Shown here: positions 34,835 through 43,333 of the stretch, in pieces | Position numbering within the stretch: position 1 is the first letter of the stretch | How the letters are laid out: each line of letters opens with the position of its first letter | Assembly: GCA_026129525.1 (NCBI GenBank) | Contig: JAHCHW010000001.1 | Coordinates: 508,001-572,000 of the forward strand | Length of the DNA stretch: 64,000 nucleotides | Direction: 5' to 3' | From: Chitinophagales bacterium | GTDB taxonomy: Bacteria; Bacteroidota; Bacteroidia; Chitinophagales; LD1 | The notes under the pieces: model-generated | The model's database searches: none | What the model was told of the DNA's origin: nothing | Seen by the model: only the letters and a program-made list of their open reading frames with translations | Translations under genes and position numbers: made by a program

Positions 34835-35953
34835 TTAGAAGTAGAACCGACCACCTAAACGAGCATACGTTGAAAAGATACCTTCGGCAGAACCACCTTT
34901 AGGGAATAAGCCATACAGTTGCATGCCAGATTCCATGTTTATACCAAAGTTGGAATGCACTAAATACTCCCCACCAAAGTGAAGACCGAAACCTGCACCT
35001 ACATACGAACCAGTTGTTGTAGTGCCGTTCTCTCCAGCTTGCAAAACTATTGCTAATATGGTGATGGAGGGTCCGGCATAGATGTTTACCCGATTTCTAC
35101 GAGCTACACCAAGAAAACGCGAACCAAAACTAAACAGACTGAGTCTTATTGATGACTTATCGTTGCCGACTTTTCTTGAAGAAAATCGGGAGGCCACATT
35201 AAATTCAGGCTCATATCTAAAACCGACTTTTTTATCCATGCGGGTAGAAACAATCATGTTGAAGCCAGCCCCCATTAACAGCCCTGAATAAAACACTTCA
35301 TTGGAGTTTATTGTCGGGTTATCTGACTCTCCTCGTTCACTGAAATTTGATAACAAATAATTAGTAATAAAGCTAACCCCCATACCAAATTTGCGCGGTG
35401 TAATGGCATTGTTTTCACCGGCTGTTTTGCTATCGCTTTTTTCGTTAAGTTCTTTTACAGCATTATTTAGCGTGGTTAGTTTGGTGTTGGTTTCTTCAGT
35501 TTGTTTGTTGCCCTGCTCAATGGTGGTTTTAAGCGATGTAAGGGTAGTGTTGAGGCTGTTGAGTGTTTCGTTGAGTGTTTTGGTTTGCCCGTCCTGCCCG
35601 GTTTTTAGTTCTTTAAGTTGCTGAGCAACTTTGTCTAAAGCTTTGGTTACATCGCCCGATGGAGCGGTGTACGATGGGGTAGTAGATGGCGATGCAGATG
35701 GCGCGGGCGGGTCGAATGTTTCCATACGACCATCAGGATATTTGATGTATTGTATTTCTGACTTGGCGATAGTGAACGAAGCCCCCTCCTGAAAATAGTA
35801 GAGTTTGTATTCCACCAAGGCACCTTCGGTGCTGATGATTTGTGCTTTTATTTCTTCGCCTTTTTTGGGTTTGATGATGGATTGGGAGAAGGTGGTGAAG
35901 GATAAAAAGACTAATCCTGCCGCCAAGATTGTTCTGGAAATGATGGAGTTCAT
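34835..35953 (-). CDS. Outer membrane beta-barrel protein with coiled coil, 372 aa
   Basis: A signal peptide (cleavage near TFSQ) is followed by a small N-terminal beta module (KPKKGEEIKAQIISTEGALV) typical of Bacteroidota proteins that list a membrane-interface domain, and a Pro/Ser linker. A coiled coil then runs over about residues 100-175 (LNSLNTTLTSLKTTIEQ), and a C-terminal eight-strand-type barrel ends in RLGGRFYF, with the aromatic terminal residue seen in outer membrane proteins. It is coupled to the MORN protein gene downstream. Function unknown; it may anchor the MORN protein. Confidence 0.7.
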   Translation of the reverse strand: MNSIISRTILAAGLVFLSFTTFSQSIIKPKKGEEIKAQIISTEGALVEYKLYYFQEGASFTIAKSEIQYIKYPDGRMETFDPPAPSASPSTTPSYTAPSGDVTKALDKVAQQLKELKTGQDGQTKTLNETLNSLNTTLTSLKTTIEQGNKQTEETNTKLTTLNNAVKELNEKSDSKTAGENNAITPRKFGMGVSFITNYLLSNFSERGESDNPTINSNEVFYSGLLMGAGFNMIVSTRMDKKVGFRYEPEFNVASRFSSRKVGNDKSSIRLSLFSFGSRFLGVARRNRVNIYAGPSITILAIVLQAGENGTTTTGSYVGAGFGLHFGGEYLVHSNFGINMESGMQLYGLFPKGGSAEGIFSTYARLGGRFYF

Positions 35954-35986
35954 GGTAGTTGTTTTGGGTATTTATTATTTATAGAA

Positions 35987-37564
35987 TTACTGAATAGCGC
36001 GGATTGACGGCATTGCATCGTTGTTGTTTTTGTTCGCCCCATAAGGCTTGTAAATACGCAGGCTGAGGGGTTGGCTTTGGTAGGTGTTGTTAAGCAAGGT
36101 AATTTCGTGATCGACAAACGATGAATTGCCGAAGTAGGTGCACCAGTTAATGCTAATGGTATTGTAATCTACAACCTTAACACCTGGCGAGTTCGAGTTG
36201 AGATAATCGTAATCCATTACACCTGTATTGAAATGGCCTACCGAGCGAATTTCAAAATAATTGTAAGGGTTGAAGACCGGGTCATCAATATCGAAAGTCA
36301 TGGTGTGCGATGAGCCATATTCGCTTATATCGCTCATCCAACATCCGTTTATATCCGTGAAGTAGTCGTTCAGATTGCTAATAGTTATAGGTATTTTTCC
36401 GTTAGCTTGGGGTGTAGTTTCATAAATTACTGTGCTGTAATCAAAAATAGTTGCCGAGTAGTCAATTAAACTATAGCCGAATACCTGAACCTTGGTTTCG
36501 CCTCCGGCTTTAAATCCTGCTTTGATGTTCCAATTACAATCGTTAAACCCCGAGGGGGTAATTGTACAGGTTCCTTCTGCCTGCAAATAACTTTTGCCAA
36601 ACAGACTAGCAGTTACTCCTTCAAAGTCGTAAAGGATAAACTGCATTTCGGCTTTTATGTATGTTTCTGCATTAGCGGAGCCTGTTAAGGTGTGTTCTGC
36701 AAGATTGGGGGTAATAGTTTTGTTGGATAAAACTTTCCATCCGTTACCCTTAGAGTATTCAAGATATGCTTCCTGATAAAGTGCGCCTGTCCAGCCGGCA
36801 TTCACATCAGCTTGTATGCCCGTTTCATGGCCAGCTTTAAATTTAATAACCGGTCTTACCACAATGGGAAAGTGGCCGACCCACATTACAATGGGGGCTA
36901 ACGGGTAATTCGCTAGAAGTATCTCTTTTTCAAGTAAAGTAGTTGTGTACAAGTTTGCTTTTAGATGTATGTCTATTGTTTCTGTAAGCCCTAAGCCCAT
37001 TTTGAGGAAATTTACCTGTGCACTTTTCATTTTTAGCTCGAAGAGAAAGTCAGGAGTAATTTCATACGAACCGGTGAGAGTAATACGGTCGTTAGTAGTG
37101 GAAGATAAGCCGTCTTTATCGTGCAGGATGAGGTTTATTTCGCTACCAAACCCTACCGATTCTTTTTTACCTGTCATGGTATCGGCAGGCGCAAAGGTAC
37201 GGGAGTAGGTATAGTTGCACTCTTTAATGGCATCTTCTAAGGTGGCATTGCTAGTGCTTAGCACAGTTAAGTTTCCGTTTTTAGAAACGCTTAAAACCTT
37301 TCGTAAATAGCCGTAGGGCGCCAAATCGGTAGCGGCAGACACAATAATATCGCCTGCCGTAATGTTGTTTAACTGCATGCTGGAGCCTTCAAATATCAGT
37401 TGAAATGGTTCTACCGCTACAAGTTTGGAGTTTGTGGTTTGGTTTGCCACAATGGTGTTTTTTTGTAACACTAACTCGCTTGATCCTGAATCGCTTTCTT
37501 TTTTACAAGAAGAAAAAACAAGCGCCATTATTGTTGCTAAAAGAAATTGAAGTATAGATTTCAT
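35987..37564 (-). CDS. Putative lipoprotein, 525 aa, unknown function
   Basis: A signal peptide with a lipobox (VFSSC, Cys at about residue 20) is followed by KKESDSGSS, a typical flexible tether, so it should be an outer-membrane lipoprotein. The mature part is beta-rich throughout, with LTGSYEITPDFLFELKMKS and ITISNLNDYFTDINGCWMS as representative strands, and has few helices. I recognise no family. Neighbours on the same strand are also envelope proteins, so this could be part of a surface assembly. Confidence 0.65.
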   Translation of the reverse strand: MKSILQFLLATIMALVFSSCKKESDSGSSELVLQKNTIVANQTTNSKLVAVEPFQLIFEGSSMQLNNITAGDIIVSAATDLAPYGYLRKVLSVSKNGNLTVLSTSNATLEDAIKECNYTYSRTFAPADTMTGKKESVGFGSEINLILHDKDGLSSTTNDRITLTGSYEITPDFLFELKMKSAQVNFLKMGLGLTETIDIHLKANLYTTTLLEKEILLANYPLAPIVMWVGHFPIVVRPVIKFKAGHETGIQADVNAGWTGALYQEAYLEYSKGNGWKVLSNKTITPNLAEHTLTGSANAETYIKAEMQFILYDFEGVTASLFGKSYLQAEGTCTITPSGFNDCNWNIKAGFKAGGETKVQVFGYSLIDYSATIFDYSTVIYETTPQANGKIPITISNLNDYFTDINGCWMSDISEYGSSHTMTFDIDDPVFNPYNYFEIRSVGHFNTGVMDYDYLNSNSPGVKVVDYNTISINWCTYFGNSSFVDHEITLLNNTYQSQPLSLRIYKPYGANKNNNDAMPSIRAIQ

Positions 37565-37615
37565 GCTATTTAAGTTTAGTTTTCTCGCGTCCTTGTTTCT
37601 TTTTTATCAAATATT

Positions 37616-38719
37616 CTACTCCACCTTGAAAGCAAAAATTGATTTCTCCTTTAGTGCTTTGTTTACAAAAAAGTATTCGCCTAAGGCAAGTGGTTGTATA
37701 GGAGTAATCATGTAAGTGTTTCCTGATAGCCTCTTCAATTTTATGGCTATGGTGGTTTGAGCGGGCTGGTCTTTTTTGGCTGCCGGTGAATACTCCCGTG
37801 TTTGTTTGGCACTGTTCGGTGCACAAGGCATTAATTCTATTAATGTATATGGGTCTGTTCCATCAGATAGGCGCACTACAAACCCCTGGGAAGAAGCTGG
37901 TACAGTTACCGGAGAGTTTACTCCTTTAATAGAAACTGCATTATTAAGGTTAAGGAATCCGAAAGTGTTTTCGGATTTGGTGTTGATGGCTCTTTCCAAG
38001 TCAACCAAAGTGTTTTCTGTTTGGTTGAAGTAATAGATAACGTTATCAAAATCAGGTTGTGGAGTAGTGGAAGGGGTTGAATTAGATGCTGTATTACCTG
38101 AAGGCACAGTGCTGTTGGAACTAGCTACCGGAGTGGAGTTGCCGGTGTTACCTCCTGTGGCTCCACCATCTATACCAAAGCACGATATTTTAATATTGGT
38201 GACACTAGTGATGCTGATATTTTGATCCCCCATTGGCATAAAAGCATACTCTCCGGCTTCAATGGTAGGAGGGATAATTATTTCGAAAATGCCCTCTCTA
38301 ATTTTTTTGAATTGCAGTTTTACTTCATGTCCTGATGTGTTGCGGGCAGCACCGGAAACAGACATGCTACCCTGTAAAAAGCGTCTTCTGTCTTTCTTTA
38401 CTTCAGCTTTAGCAAGTGTAATAGACTCGGCAGGATCTACGTTGGAATCTAATTTGATAAACATACGCGGCAGGGAAGATGCCGTAAACCGGAGAGGGGA
38501 ACGTGCCCCAAAGGCAGAGAAGTACATTTCCACACCTCCAAAACCGGCTCCTTTTACTTTGGCATCAGAGGCGGCATCGGCCCGTTCTAAGTTTTCGAGT
38601 GTGTTGTCGGATTTTAGGTAATATGGGCGTGCCGAGTAATCGGGTGTGGGAATTTCCTGAGCGGTTAGTGCCGTTGTATTAAACAGTATGGCAAGCGCTA
38701 TAAGGGTTTTACTTTTCAT
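37616..38719 (-). CDS. Secreted protein of unknown function, 367 aa
   Basis: A signal peptide (cleavage near LTAQ) is followed by two similar halves. Each contains the text 'YY..(D/N)NTLENLERA..' (residues about 33-50 and 215-235: YYLKSDNTLENLERADA and YYFNQTENTLVDLERAINT), separated by a Gly/Ser/Thr-rich linker of about 45 residues. The repeat suggests internal duplication of a beta domain that ends with LG/EYFFVN or AGEYAFM. No enzyme motif was seen. It lies upstream of the lipoprotein gene on the same strand, 51 bp apart. Confidence 0.65.
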   Translation of the reverse strand: MKSKTLIALAILFNTTALTAQEIPTPDYSARPYYLKSDNTLENLERADAASDAKVKGAGFGGVEMYFSAFGARSPLRFTASSLPRMFIKLDSNVDPAESITLAKAEVKKDRRRFLQGSMSVSGAARNTSGHEVKLQFKKIREGIFEIIIPPTIEAGEYAFMPMGDQNISITSVTNIKISCFGIDGGATGGNTGNSTPVASSNSTVPSGNTASNSTPSTTPQPDFDNVIYYFNQTENTLVDLERAINTKSENTFGFLNLNNAVSIKGVNSPVTVPASSQGFVVRLSDGTDPYTLIELMPCAPNSAKQTREYSPAAKKDQPAQTTIAIKLKRLSGNTYMITPIQPLALGEYFFVNKALKEKSIFAFKVE

Positions 38720-38750
38720 TAGGTTATTTGGGTGCTGGGTTATTAAAAAT

Positions 38751-38786
38751 GCACGGAGTAAGGTTATCTGCGACCATACTCCGTGC
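38751..38786 (-). terminator. Intrinsic terminator after the 70-aa Cys-rich gene
   Basis: Ten-bp arms GCACGGAGTA and TACTCCGTGC enclose a 16-nt loop. On the minus strand the stem is followed by ATTTTTAATAACCC. It lies 9 nt beyond the stop of the gene at 38795. Confidence 0.7.
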
Positions 38787-38794
38787 TTTGGATT

Positions 38795-39007
38795 TTAGAA
38801 TGCTCTCATCTTAGCATGGCAGGTTGCACCGTTAGCTTCAGCGTTTTTGATAGCAGCATCTACATCTCCCTTGTCGAAGTCTTTGTCGCAATACTCTACT
38901 TTTGTGAAGCTATCCCTGTCTTTGTCTTTGCATACGTAGCAACGGGCACAGCTGGAGGCAGACATTACAAAGGCAACGGCTACCAAGGGTAAAAACATTT
39001 TTTTCAT
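38795..39007 (-). CDS. Small Cys-rich putative lipoprotein, 70 aa
   Basis: The 70-aa product has a signal sequence with a lipobox-like end (MSASSC) and then a mature part with five more cysteines (CARCYVCKDKDRD, VEYCDKDF, GATCHAKMRAF). The spacing suggests disulfides or a small metal or redox site. Proteins of this build are common orphans in Bacteroidota. A strong terminator follows, so it may be the last gene of its transcript. Confidence 0.65.
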   Translation of the reverse strand: MKKMFLPLVAVAFVMSASSCARCYVCKDKDRDSFTKVEYCDKDFDKGDVDAAIKNAEANGATCHAKMRAF

Positions 39008-39039
39008 GGTTTGTTGTTTTATGGTTAATGAATAAGTGA

Positions 39040-39408
39040 CTATGGCTGGTGCTTTTTACTTAATACTATCAAAGGAATGGATACGAGGCCCGCTCCTAAA
39101 CCTGCTCCAATAAAGGCAATGCCTTCGGTGTAAGCTCCAATAGGTTGTGTAGCTAACGTGGTGCCTGCTATTACCAGCCCGGCACATATACCTATGGAAA
39201 CACAGCCGCCTATGAGCAGAGCTCTGGCTTTCTTTTCGTCTTCTTTAAATTCTTTGGAAAGAGGAAGCCGGACATTGAGGTTAGCGGAAGGCTTTACGGT
39301 TGTAAGCAAACATGTGTTGAGCAGTTGAGGTTGCATGGCTTGCCGCTGTTGAGCATATATTGAATGTTGTAGTACGAAAAGGATAAGTAATAGAAAAAGT
39401 TGCCTCAT
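39040..39408 (-). CDS. Small membrane protein, 122 aa, unknown
   Basis: The product has an N-terminal signal peptide (cleavage near IYAQ), a short extracytoplasmic part, and two adjacent membrane helices near the C-terminus (ALLIGGCVSIGICAGLVIAG and GIAFIGAGLGAGLVSIPLIV), ending in a basic SKKHQP tail. The helix pair with Gly-rich faces resembles that of small integral proteins, but no family was recognised. It lies 7 bp from the next gene on the same strand. Confidence 0.6.
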   Translation of the reverse strand: MRQLFLLLILFVLQHSIYAQQRQAMQPQLLNTCLLTTVKPSANLNVRLPLSKEFKEDEKKARALLIGGCVSIGICAGLVIAGTTLATQPIGAYTEGIAFIGAGLGAGLVSIPLIVLSKKHQP

Positions 39409-39415
39409 GCTTAGG

Positions 39416-39859
39416 TTAGTTTTTAACGGCTTTGTTGCTTTCCAATAACTGCTGTATGGCAGCTTGCAGGAGTTTTATTTGAGCCCGCATTTCGTTTAAC
39501 TGCGTTAAAATGCGTACGTTAAAGTCCGGGGCATTTACCTCTGCTTTGCCTTTCATTCCTTTATTGTTCAGTAAAGCGTTTACTACAATGGTATCGCCTT
39601 CTATTGCGGCTACTTCCTGTATTAACTCATTCTTTCCCTTGTATCTGTAGCTTACACGGTGCTTACCGGCCGGTACTCGAATTTCGTAGTTGCCATTGTA
39701 ATCAGTAACTGCGGCCCAGCCTTTTGCTGCGTCTATTACAACACAGGCACTGATTAGCGCATCGCCTTTGGCGGTTACTACCCTGCCTTTTATTATGGCA
39801 TTTTGCGCAAGGCAGCAGCAGGCATTAAGTATAAAGGCTATGGCTAAAAGCTGTTTCAT
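39416..39859 (-). CDS. Secreted protein with carboxypeptidase-regulatory-like domain, 147 aa
   Basis: After a signal peptide the product has a CarboxypepD_reg-like beta-sandwich: IIKGRVVTAKGDALISACVVI, AAVTDYNGNYEIRVPAGKHRV and VSYRYKGKN. This domain is common at the N-terminus of SusC/TonB-dependent receptors and in small stand-alone Bacteroidota proteins. Here it is followed only by a coiled-coil C-terminus (RILTQLNEMRAQIKLLQAAIQQLLE), so it is not a receptor. It is the next gene after the large T9SS protein and probably cotranscribed with it. Confidence 0.7.
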   Translation of the reverse strand: MKQLLAIAFILNACCCLAQNAIIKGRVVTAKGDALISACVVIDAAKGWAAVTDYNGNYEIRVPAGKHRVSYRYKGKNELIQEVAAIEGDTIVVNALLNNKGMKGKAEVNAPDFNVRILTQLNEMRAQIKLLQAAIQQLLESNKAVKN

Positions 39860-39870
39860 TGGGTTTGCGG

Positions 39871-40104
39871 TTACTGTATTTCAATTCGTTTGCTAATCGT
39901 TTGCCCATCTGCTATTACTTGCAGGAGGTAAATGCCTTTAGGCAGCTGTGTAATGTTTAGTTGTTTTGTGTAATTACCACTTATAGTTACAGGGTTTTCT
40001 TGTTTTACTAATTGCCCTAGCAGGTCAAACACTTTTAGTTGTATGGTTTCAGCCTTTTCAGTTTCTAAGGAAACAGTGAAAGAGCCGTTGGAGGGGTTGG
40101 GGGA
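39871..40104 (-). repeat. Shared sorting-domain module, copy 1
   Basis: This 234-bp segment is identical to 44537-44770 except for three bases. It encodes the end of the T9SS sorting domain in both genes, while the sequences outside it differ completely. Confidence 0.85.
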
Positions 40105-42105
40105 AAGAATTATGTTATGATTTATTAGTGGCTGATGTATCCCCTGAACAACTACGGTGATGTCAGCATACTGCGTGCAGTTGTAACCAGTTGTTGTATC
40201 TGTAAAGGAAACTGAGTATGTACCTGTTGCGTGAGGAACTATAAAGTTGCTTTTGTGACCTATGACTATATTCCCATCAAAGTACCACTGAAATGTACCT
40301 GATGCACCACCAACATCAGCAATCAGTGAATCACCGGAGATGTAGATTTGTGGCTGAACAATCGGAATACCATACAATTCGATTGTATCGGAGTATGTAC
40401 ATCCATCTGCTAAATACACTGCCTGTACTTGAATAACTTGAGAGCCGGCATCAAGAAATACACCCAGTACTTGAGTAGTTCCGCCCCCCCAGCTCCATTG
40501 ATAGTTAGTAAATCCAGTTCCAGCATCCAACAGAACAGTTGCACCTTCGCATCCAGTATTCAAATAGCCGGGAACCAGTTTGATTTCATAATTTGACAGG
40601 ACGGGAGCGTTGCTTGTTACACTTACATTATCAGTAAAAGAGCATCCTATTGAATTAGTTACAGTAACTTGATAACTGCCGGTTTGTGAAACCGATATAT
40701 ATCTGCTTTGGCTGCCATTGCTCCAATTGTAGCTGATGAAATTTGCACCTGCATCCAACGTAACATTATCGCCAAAGCAGAATGTGGTTGAACTTAGTGG
40801 TATTATATTGTAATTGGTGCCAGAAACCACATATGAAACTGTTGATGATGCAGTACTGCCGTTTTGGTCGGTTACCGTAACAGAAAAAAGAGTATTCTGA
40901 GTAATGATTGAAGTGGGGTTTTCACAGTTTGTACAACTAAGTGAGTTGCCTGTTGAACTCCAAAAGAAATTATATGGAGGTGAGCCGTTCAACACAGTTG
41001 GGGTAAGTGAAATAGAAGTGCCGCTACATACCGTTTGATTACCACCGATTGCAATGGATAAATTTTGCCCACATGGTATGAGGTTACTGGCGTTAATGGT
41101 CGTATCCAAAGATGCACAACTACCACTATTGGCTTTTACCCTCACAAACAACTTAATACCCAATTGGTCAACCAAAGTTGGCGGTACGGTTACACCTACT
41201 GGAGTTCCATTTAACCATACTTTTAGCGTTAATGCTAATTTGTATTGACCAATAGCGTCAGTAGTTGTTCCGGAAATGCTTAAACATCCATCTTCATTTG
41301 CGTTATAGCGTTTGGTAGATTTATTGAACGCCCAACACAAGCCGCAGGGTAGATTTTCAATGTTTAAGAATTCTATACTATCAACGCTTTGCTGACCCTG
41401 GAAATTAAATGTCGAGTAATTTTTATACTGTACCGGGTGACTATAAGAAGTATTTTGAGTAATACATGGGATATTGCTGGAATTTTCAAAACCACCGCCA
41501 GTAGGTCCGCCTGTTGGTGTACATACAGAAGGCCCAGATGTACAAGGGACATTACATACAGCACTTAAACTATAACCAACAGGTTGTAGAAAAGGTGCAG
41601 TCTGATTTGTATCAACCTGTACATCACTATTGCCATAGTTTTTTACCCGTATGTAATATTTCCAACCTAAAGCATCGACATCGGTATTTATAGGCACTCC
41701 AATATCAACTGTAATAATAATTCTTAGCTTGTATTGTCCAGGCTGGGAGCAAGCGGTGCCTGTTATTTTAATACAACCTTGTTCGGAATTTGCAAAAGTA
41801 TTATTAGGCTTGTTTGTTGACCAACACAATCCACTAGGTAGATTTTCAATGCTATCAACTCGTAAGCTTTGAACGGTTACAGACTGCCCACCAAAATAAA
41901 GCAAGTTGAAGTTTTTGAATTGTATAATTTGGGTTGTTGTTTGACCGTTAACGAAAGGGGCAAAGTTTTCTGAGTTCGGTGAGAATCCCGGTGAGGTTAA
42001 GTTTCCTGAGGTAGAACATTGGGAGTTACCTGATGAGCCGCAGAATTGAGCAGAGGTATAGTTCAACAATAACATGCTCAGTAATAAGCAAAGGTTATTT
42101 TTCAT
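39871..42105 (-). CDS. T9SS type A sorting domain protein, 744 aa
   Basis: The product is a signal-peptide protein with two related N-terminal domains (each with 'GLCWSTNK' or 'GLCWAFNK' and a Cys pair), a PKD/Ig-like region (SVTVTDQNGSTASSTVSYVV; YQVTVTNSIGC) and a type A sorting domain in the last 75 residues (LSPNPSNGSFTVSLETEK ... TISKRIEIQ). The last 234 bp are 98.7% identical to the end of the broken gene at 44537. No enzyme motif was found; adhesion or surface-layer roles are typical for such repeats. Confidence 0.85.
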   Translation of the reverse strand: MKNNLCLLLSMLLLNYTSAQFCGSSGNSQCSTSGNLTSPGFSPNSENFAPFVNGQTTTQIIQFKNFNLLYFGGQSVTVQSLRVDSIENLPSGLCWSTNKPNNTFANSEQGCIKITGTACSQPGQYKLRIIITVDIGVPINTDVDALGWKYYIRVKNYGNSDVQVDTNQTAPFLQPVGYSLSAVCNVPCTSGPSVCTPTGGPTGGGFENSSNIPCITQNTSYSHPVQYKNYSTFNFQGQQSVDSIEFLNIENLPCGLCWAFNKSTKRYNANEDGCLSISGTTTDAIGQYKLALTLKVWLNGTPVGVTVPPTLVDQLGIKLFVRVKANSGSCASLDTTINASNLIPCGQNLSIAIGGNQTVCSGTSISLTPTVLNGSPPYNFFWSSTGNSLSCTNCENPTSIITQNTLFSVTVTDQNGSTASSTVSYVVSGTNYNIIPLSSTTFCFGDNVTLDAGANFISYNWSNGSQSRYISVSQTGSYQVTVTNSIGCSFTDNVSVTSNAPVLSNYEIKLVPGYLNTGCEGATVLLDAGTGFTNYQWSWGGGTTQVLGVFLDAGSQVIQVQAVYLADGCTYSDTIELYGIPIVQPQIYISGDSLIADVGGASGTFQWYFDGNIVIGHKSNFIVPHATGTYSVSFTDTTTGYNCTQYADITVVVQGIHQPLINHNIILSPNPSNGSFTVSLETEKAETIQLKVFDLLGQLVKQENPVTISGNYTKQLNITQLPKGIYLLQVIADGQTISKRIEIQ

Positions 42106-42149
42106 AATTTCTGTTTGGTTTTATTTATAGTTAGCGTTAATACTCCTTC

Positions 42150-42548
42150 TCATTCAACACCATCCGTAAACTCTCCTACCTCTTTATTTGTTAGCTTGAG
42201 TAGTTTGACAAACTTTTTTAACTCGGGAATAAAACTGCCTACGGAGTTTGCAGGGTTAGGCAGGCGCATGTTTAGAACAGATTTCCCATCTTTTACCTCA
42301 GATGTGATAATGACTTGCAGTTCGCTGCCGGGAGCATAGTAACTGCGCCAAATTGTAATTTTTCCTGCGGCAGGGTCAGCATCTTTACTGCCCCATTTAA
42401 GTTCTTTGCCGGCATCTTTCGCTGCCTGCATCCATGTTTCAACAGGGTCGGTAGTTTTTACTGTTACTCTTGCTTCTCTCTGTGCCAATGCCGTACCGGT
42501 AGCACATAGCCACAGTAATAGTACAATAGCTGATGTTCTGAATGTCAT
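42150..42548 (-). CDS. Secreted protein of unknown function, about 132 aa
   Basis: The start at 42548 gives the signal peptide TFRTSAIVLLLWLCATGTALA; nine upstream codons are open but lack that logic. The mature part is about 110 residues, with VKTTDPVETWMQAAKDAGKEL, a beta hairpin GKITIWRSYYAPGSELQVIIT and VLNMRLPNPANSVGSFIPELKKFVKLLKL. I recognise no family. A LytTR regulator gene lies 38 bp upstream on the same strand, so the two may be one operon. Confidence 0.6.
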   Translation of the reverse strand: MTFRTSAIVLLLWLCATGTALAQREARVTVKTTDPVETWMQAAKDAGKELKWGSKDADPAAGKITIWRSYYAPGSELQVIITSEVKDGKSVLNMRLPNPANSVGSFIPELKKFVKLLKLTNKEVGEFTDGVE

Positions 42549-42586
42549 TGTTTTGGCGGTTTTGGTTTGCAACATGTTTATTGGTT

Positions 42587-43057
42587 TTATTCTGTGCTTG
42601 CTTTCTGTGAATTCGGTAGTGTATGGTGGTTTTTCGGTATTGTTAGGTTGTTATTCGGTTGTTGGTGTGCCGATATGTTTTCAATGCTGAGTTGCTTTAG
42701 TTGCAGTATTACTTCTGTTTTTCGGGCGCGGGCAATGGGGAGTTTTTCTCCGGTAATGAGTACTGCCCTGTTGCTTTCATCGCCTTTGGCAATGGCAAAC
42801 AGGCAGGCGCTGTTAACAAGGTGGCTTTGGTGTATGCGAACAAAGCCGTAGTTGGCTAACAGGTCTTCGTAATAAGCAATGGAGTTGCCGGCTACTAATT
42901 TGCGGTTGCCTACCAGTTGAAACTGAGTGCTGCTGTTGTGTGCTGTGCAGTAGATAATATCGGTTACGGGCACGCGGTAGCAGGCTTCGGTGTTGCCAAT
43001 GAGCAGGAAAGGCTCGTTGAGTTGGCGCGGAAGGTTGTAGTTGAAGGCTGGTGCCAT
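42587..43057 (-). CDS. LytTR-domain DNA-binding regulator, about 156 aa
   Basis: I place the start at the ATG at 43057; the open frame continues 36 codons upstream but runs through REP-like repeats and looks non-coding. The protein is a stand-alone LytTR domain: VTDIIYCTAHNSSTQFQLVGNRKL, then YEDLLANYGFVRIHQSHLVN, the family hallmark. It has no receiver domain, so it is not a two-component response regulator and its signal is unknown. The C-terminal 40 residues are Asn/Gln/His-rich and probably disordered. The upstream DNA has repeated palindromes. Confidence 0.85.
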   Translation of the reverse strand: MAPAFNYNLPRQLNEPFLLIGNTEACYRVPVTDIIYCTAHNSSTQFQLVGNRKLVAGNSIAYYEDLLANYGFVRIHQSHLVNSACLFAIAKGDESNRAVLITGEKLPIARARKTEVILQLKQLSIENISAHQQPNNNLTIPKNHHTLPNSQKASTE

Positions 43058-43080
43058 GGCTATTTTTGTTCTTCTTTTTT

Positions 43081-43331
43081 TGTTCCGCAGGCTAAAGCCA
43101 GCGGCATTTTTTTTGATAAGCGGATTTTTTGTTTTTTCTGTTCCGCAGACTAAAGTCAGCGGCATTTTTTTGATAATCGGTTTTTGTTTCTGTTTGATTG
43201 CCGGTCTGCCTTCGGTAGGCAGGCTAAAGCCGGTGATTTGTTTTTTCTTTTTTTCCGCAGGCTAAAGCCAGCGGCTTTTTTTTGATAAGCGGATTGTTAG
43301 TTACTGTTGATTTTGGCAGGCTAACGCCTGC
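43081..43331. repeat. Cluster of REP-like palindromes upstream of the LytTR gene
   Basis: Five GGCTAAAGCC-type cores lie at about 43090, 43149, 43221, 43261 and 43318 (the last as GCAGGCTAACGCCTGC, 43316-43331). Three of them sit in a tandemly repeated context TTCCGCAGGCTAAAGCCAGCGGC followed by a T-run and GATAAGCGGA. The cores match the palindromes around the transposase gene at 49.2 kb. Confidence 0.75.
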
Positions 43332-43333
43332 TT

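Noticed and set aside
37566..37826. 86-codon frame overlapping the 367-aa gene
   Set aside because: Same strand but another frame inside a well-supported gene; composition not protein-like.
43058..43165. N-terminal extension of the LytTR protein
   Set aside because: The extra 36 codons pass through tandem REP-like repeats; the ATG at 43057 gives a normal domain start.
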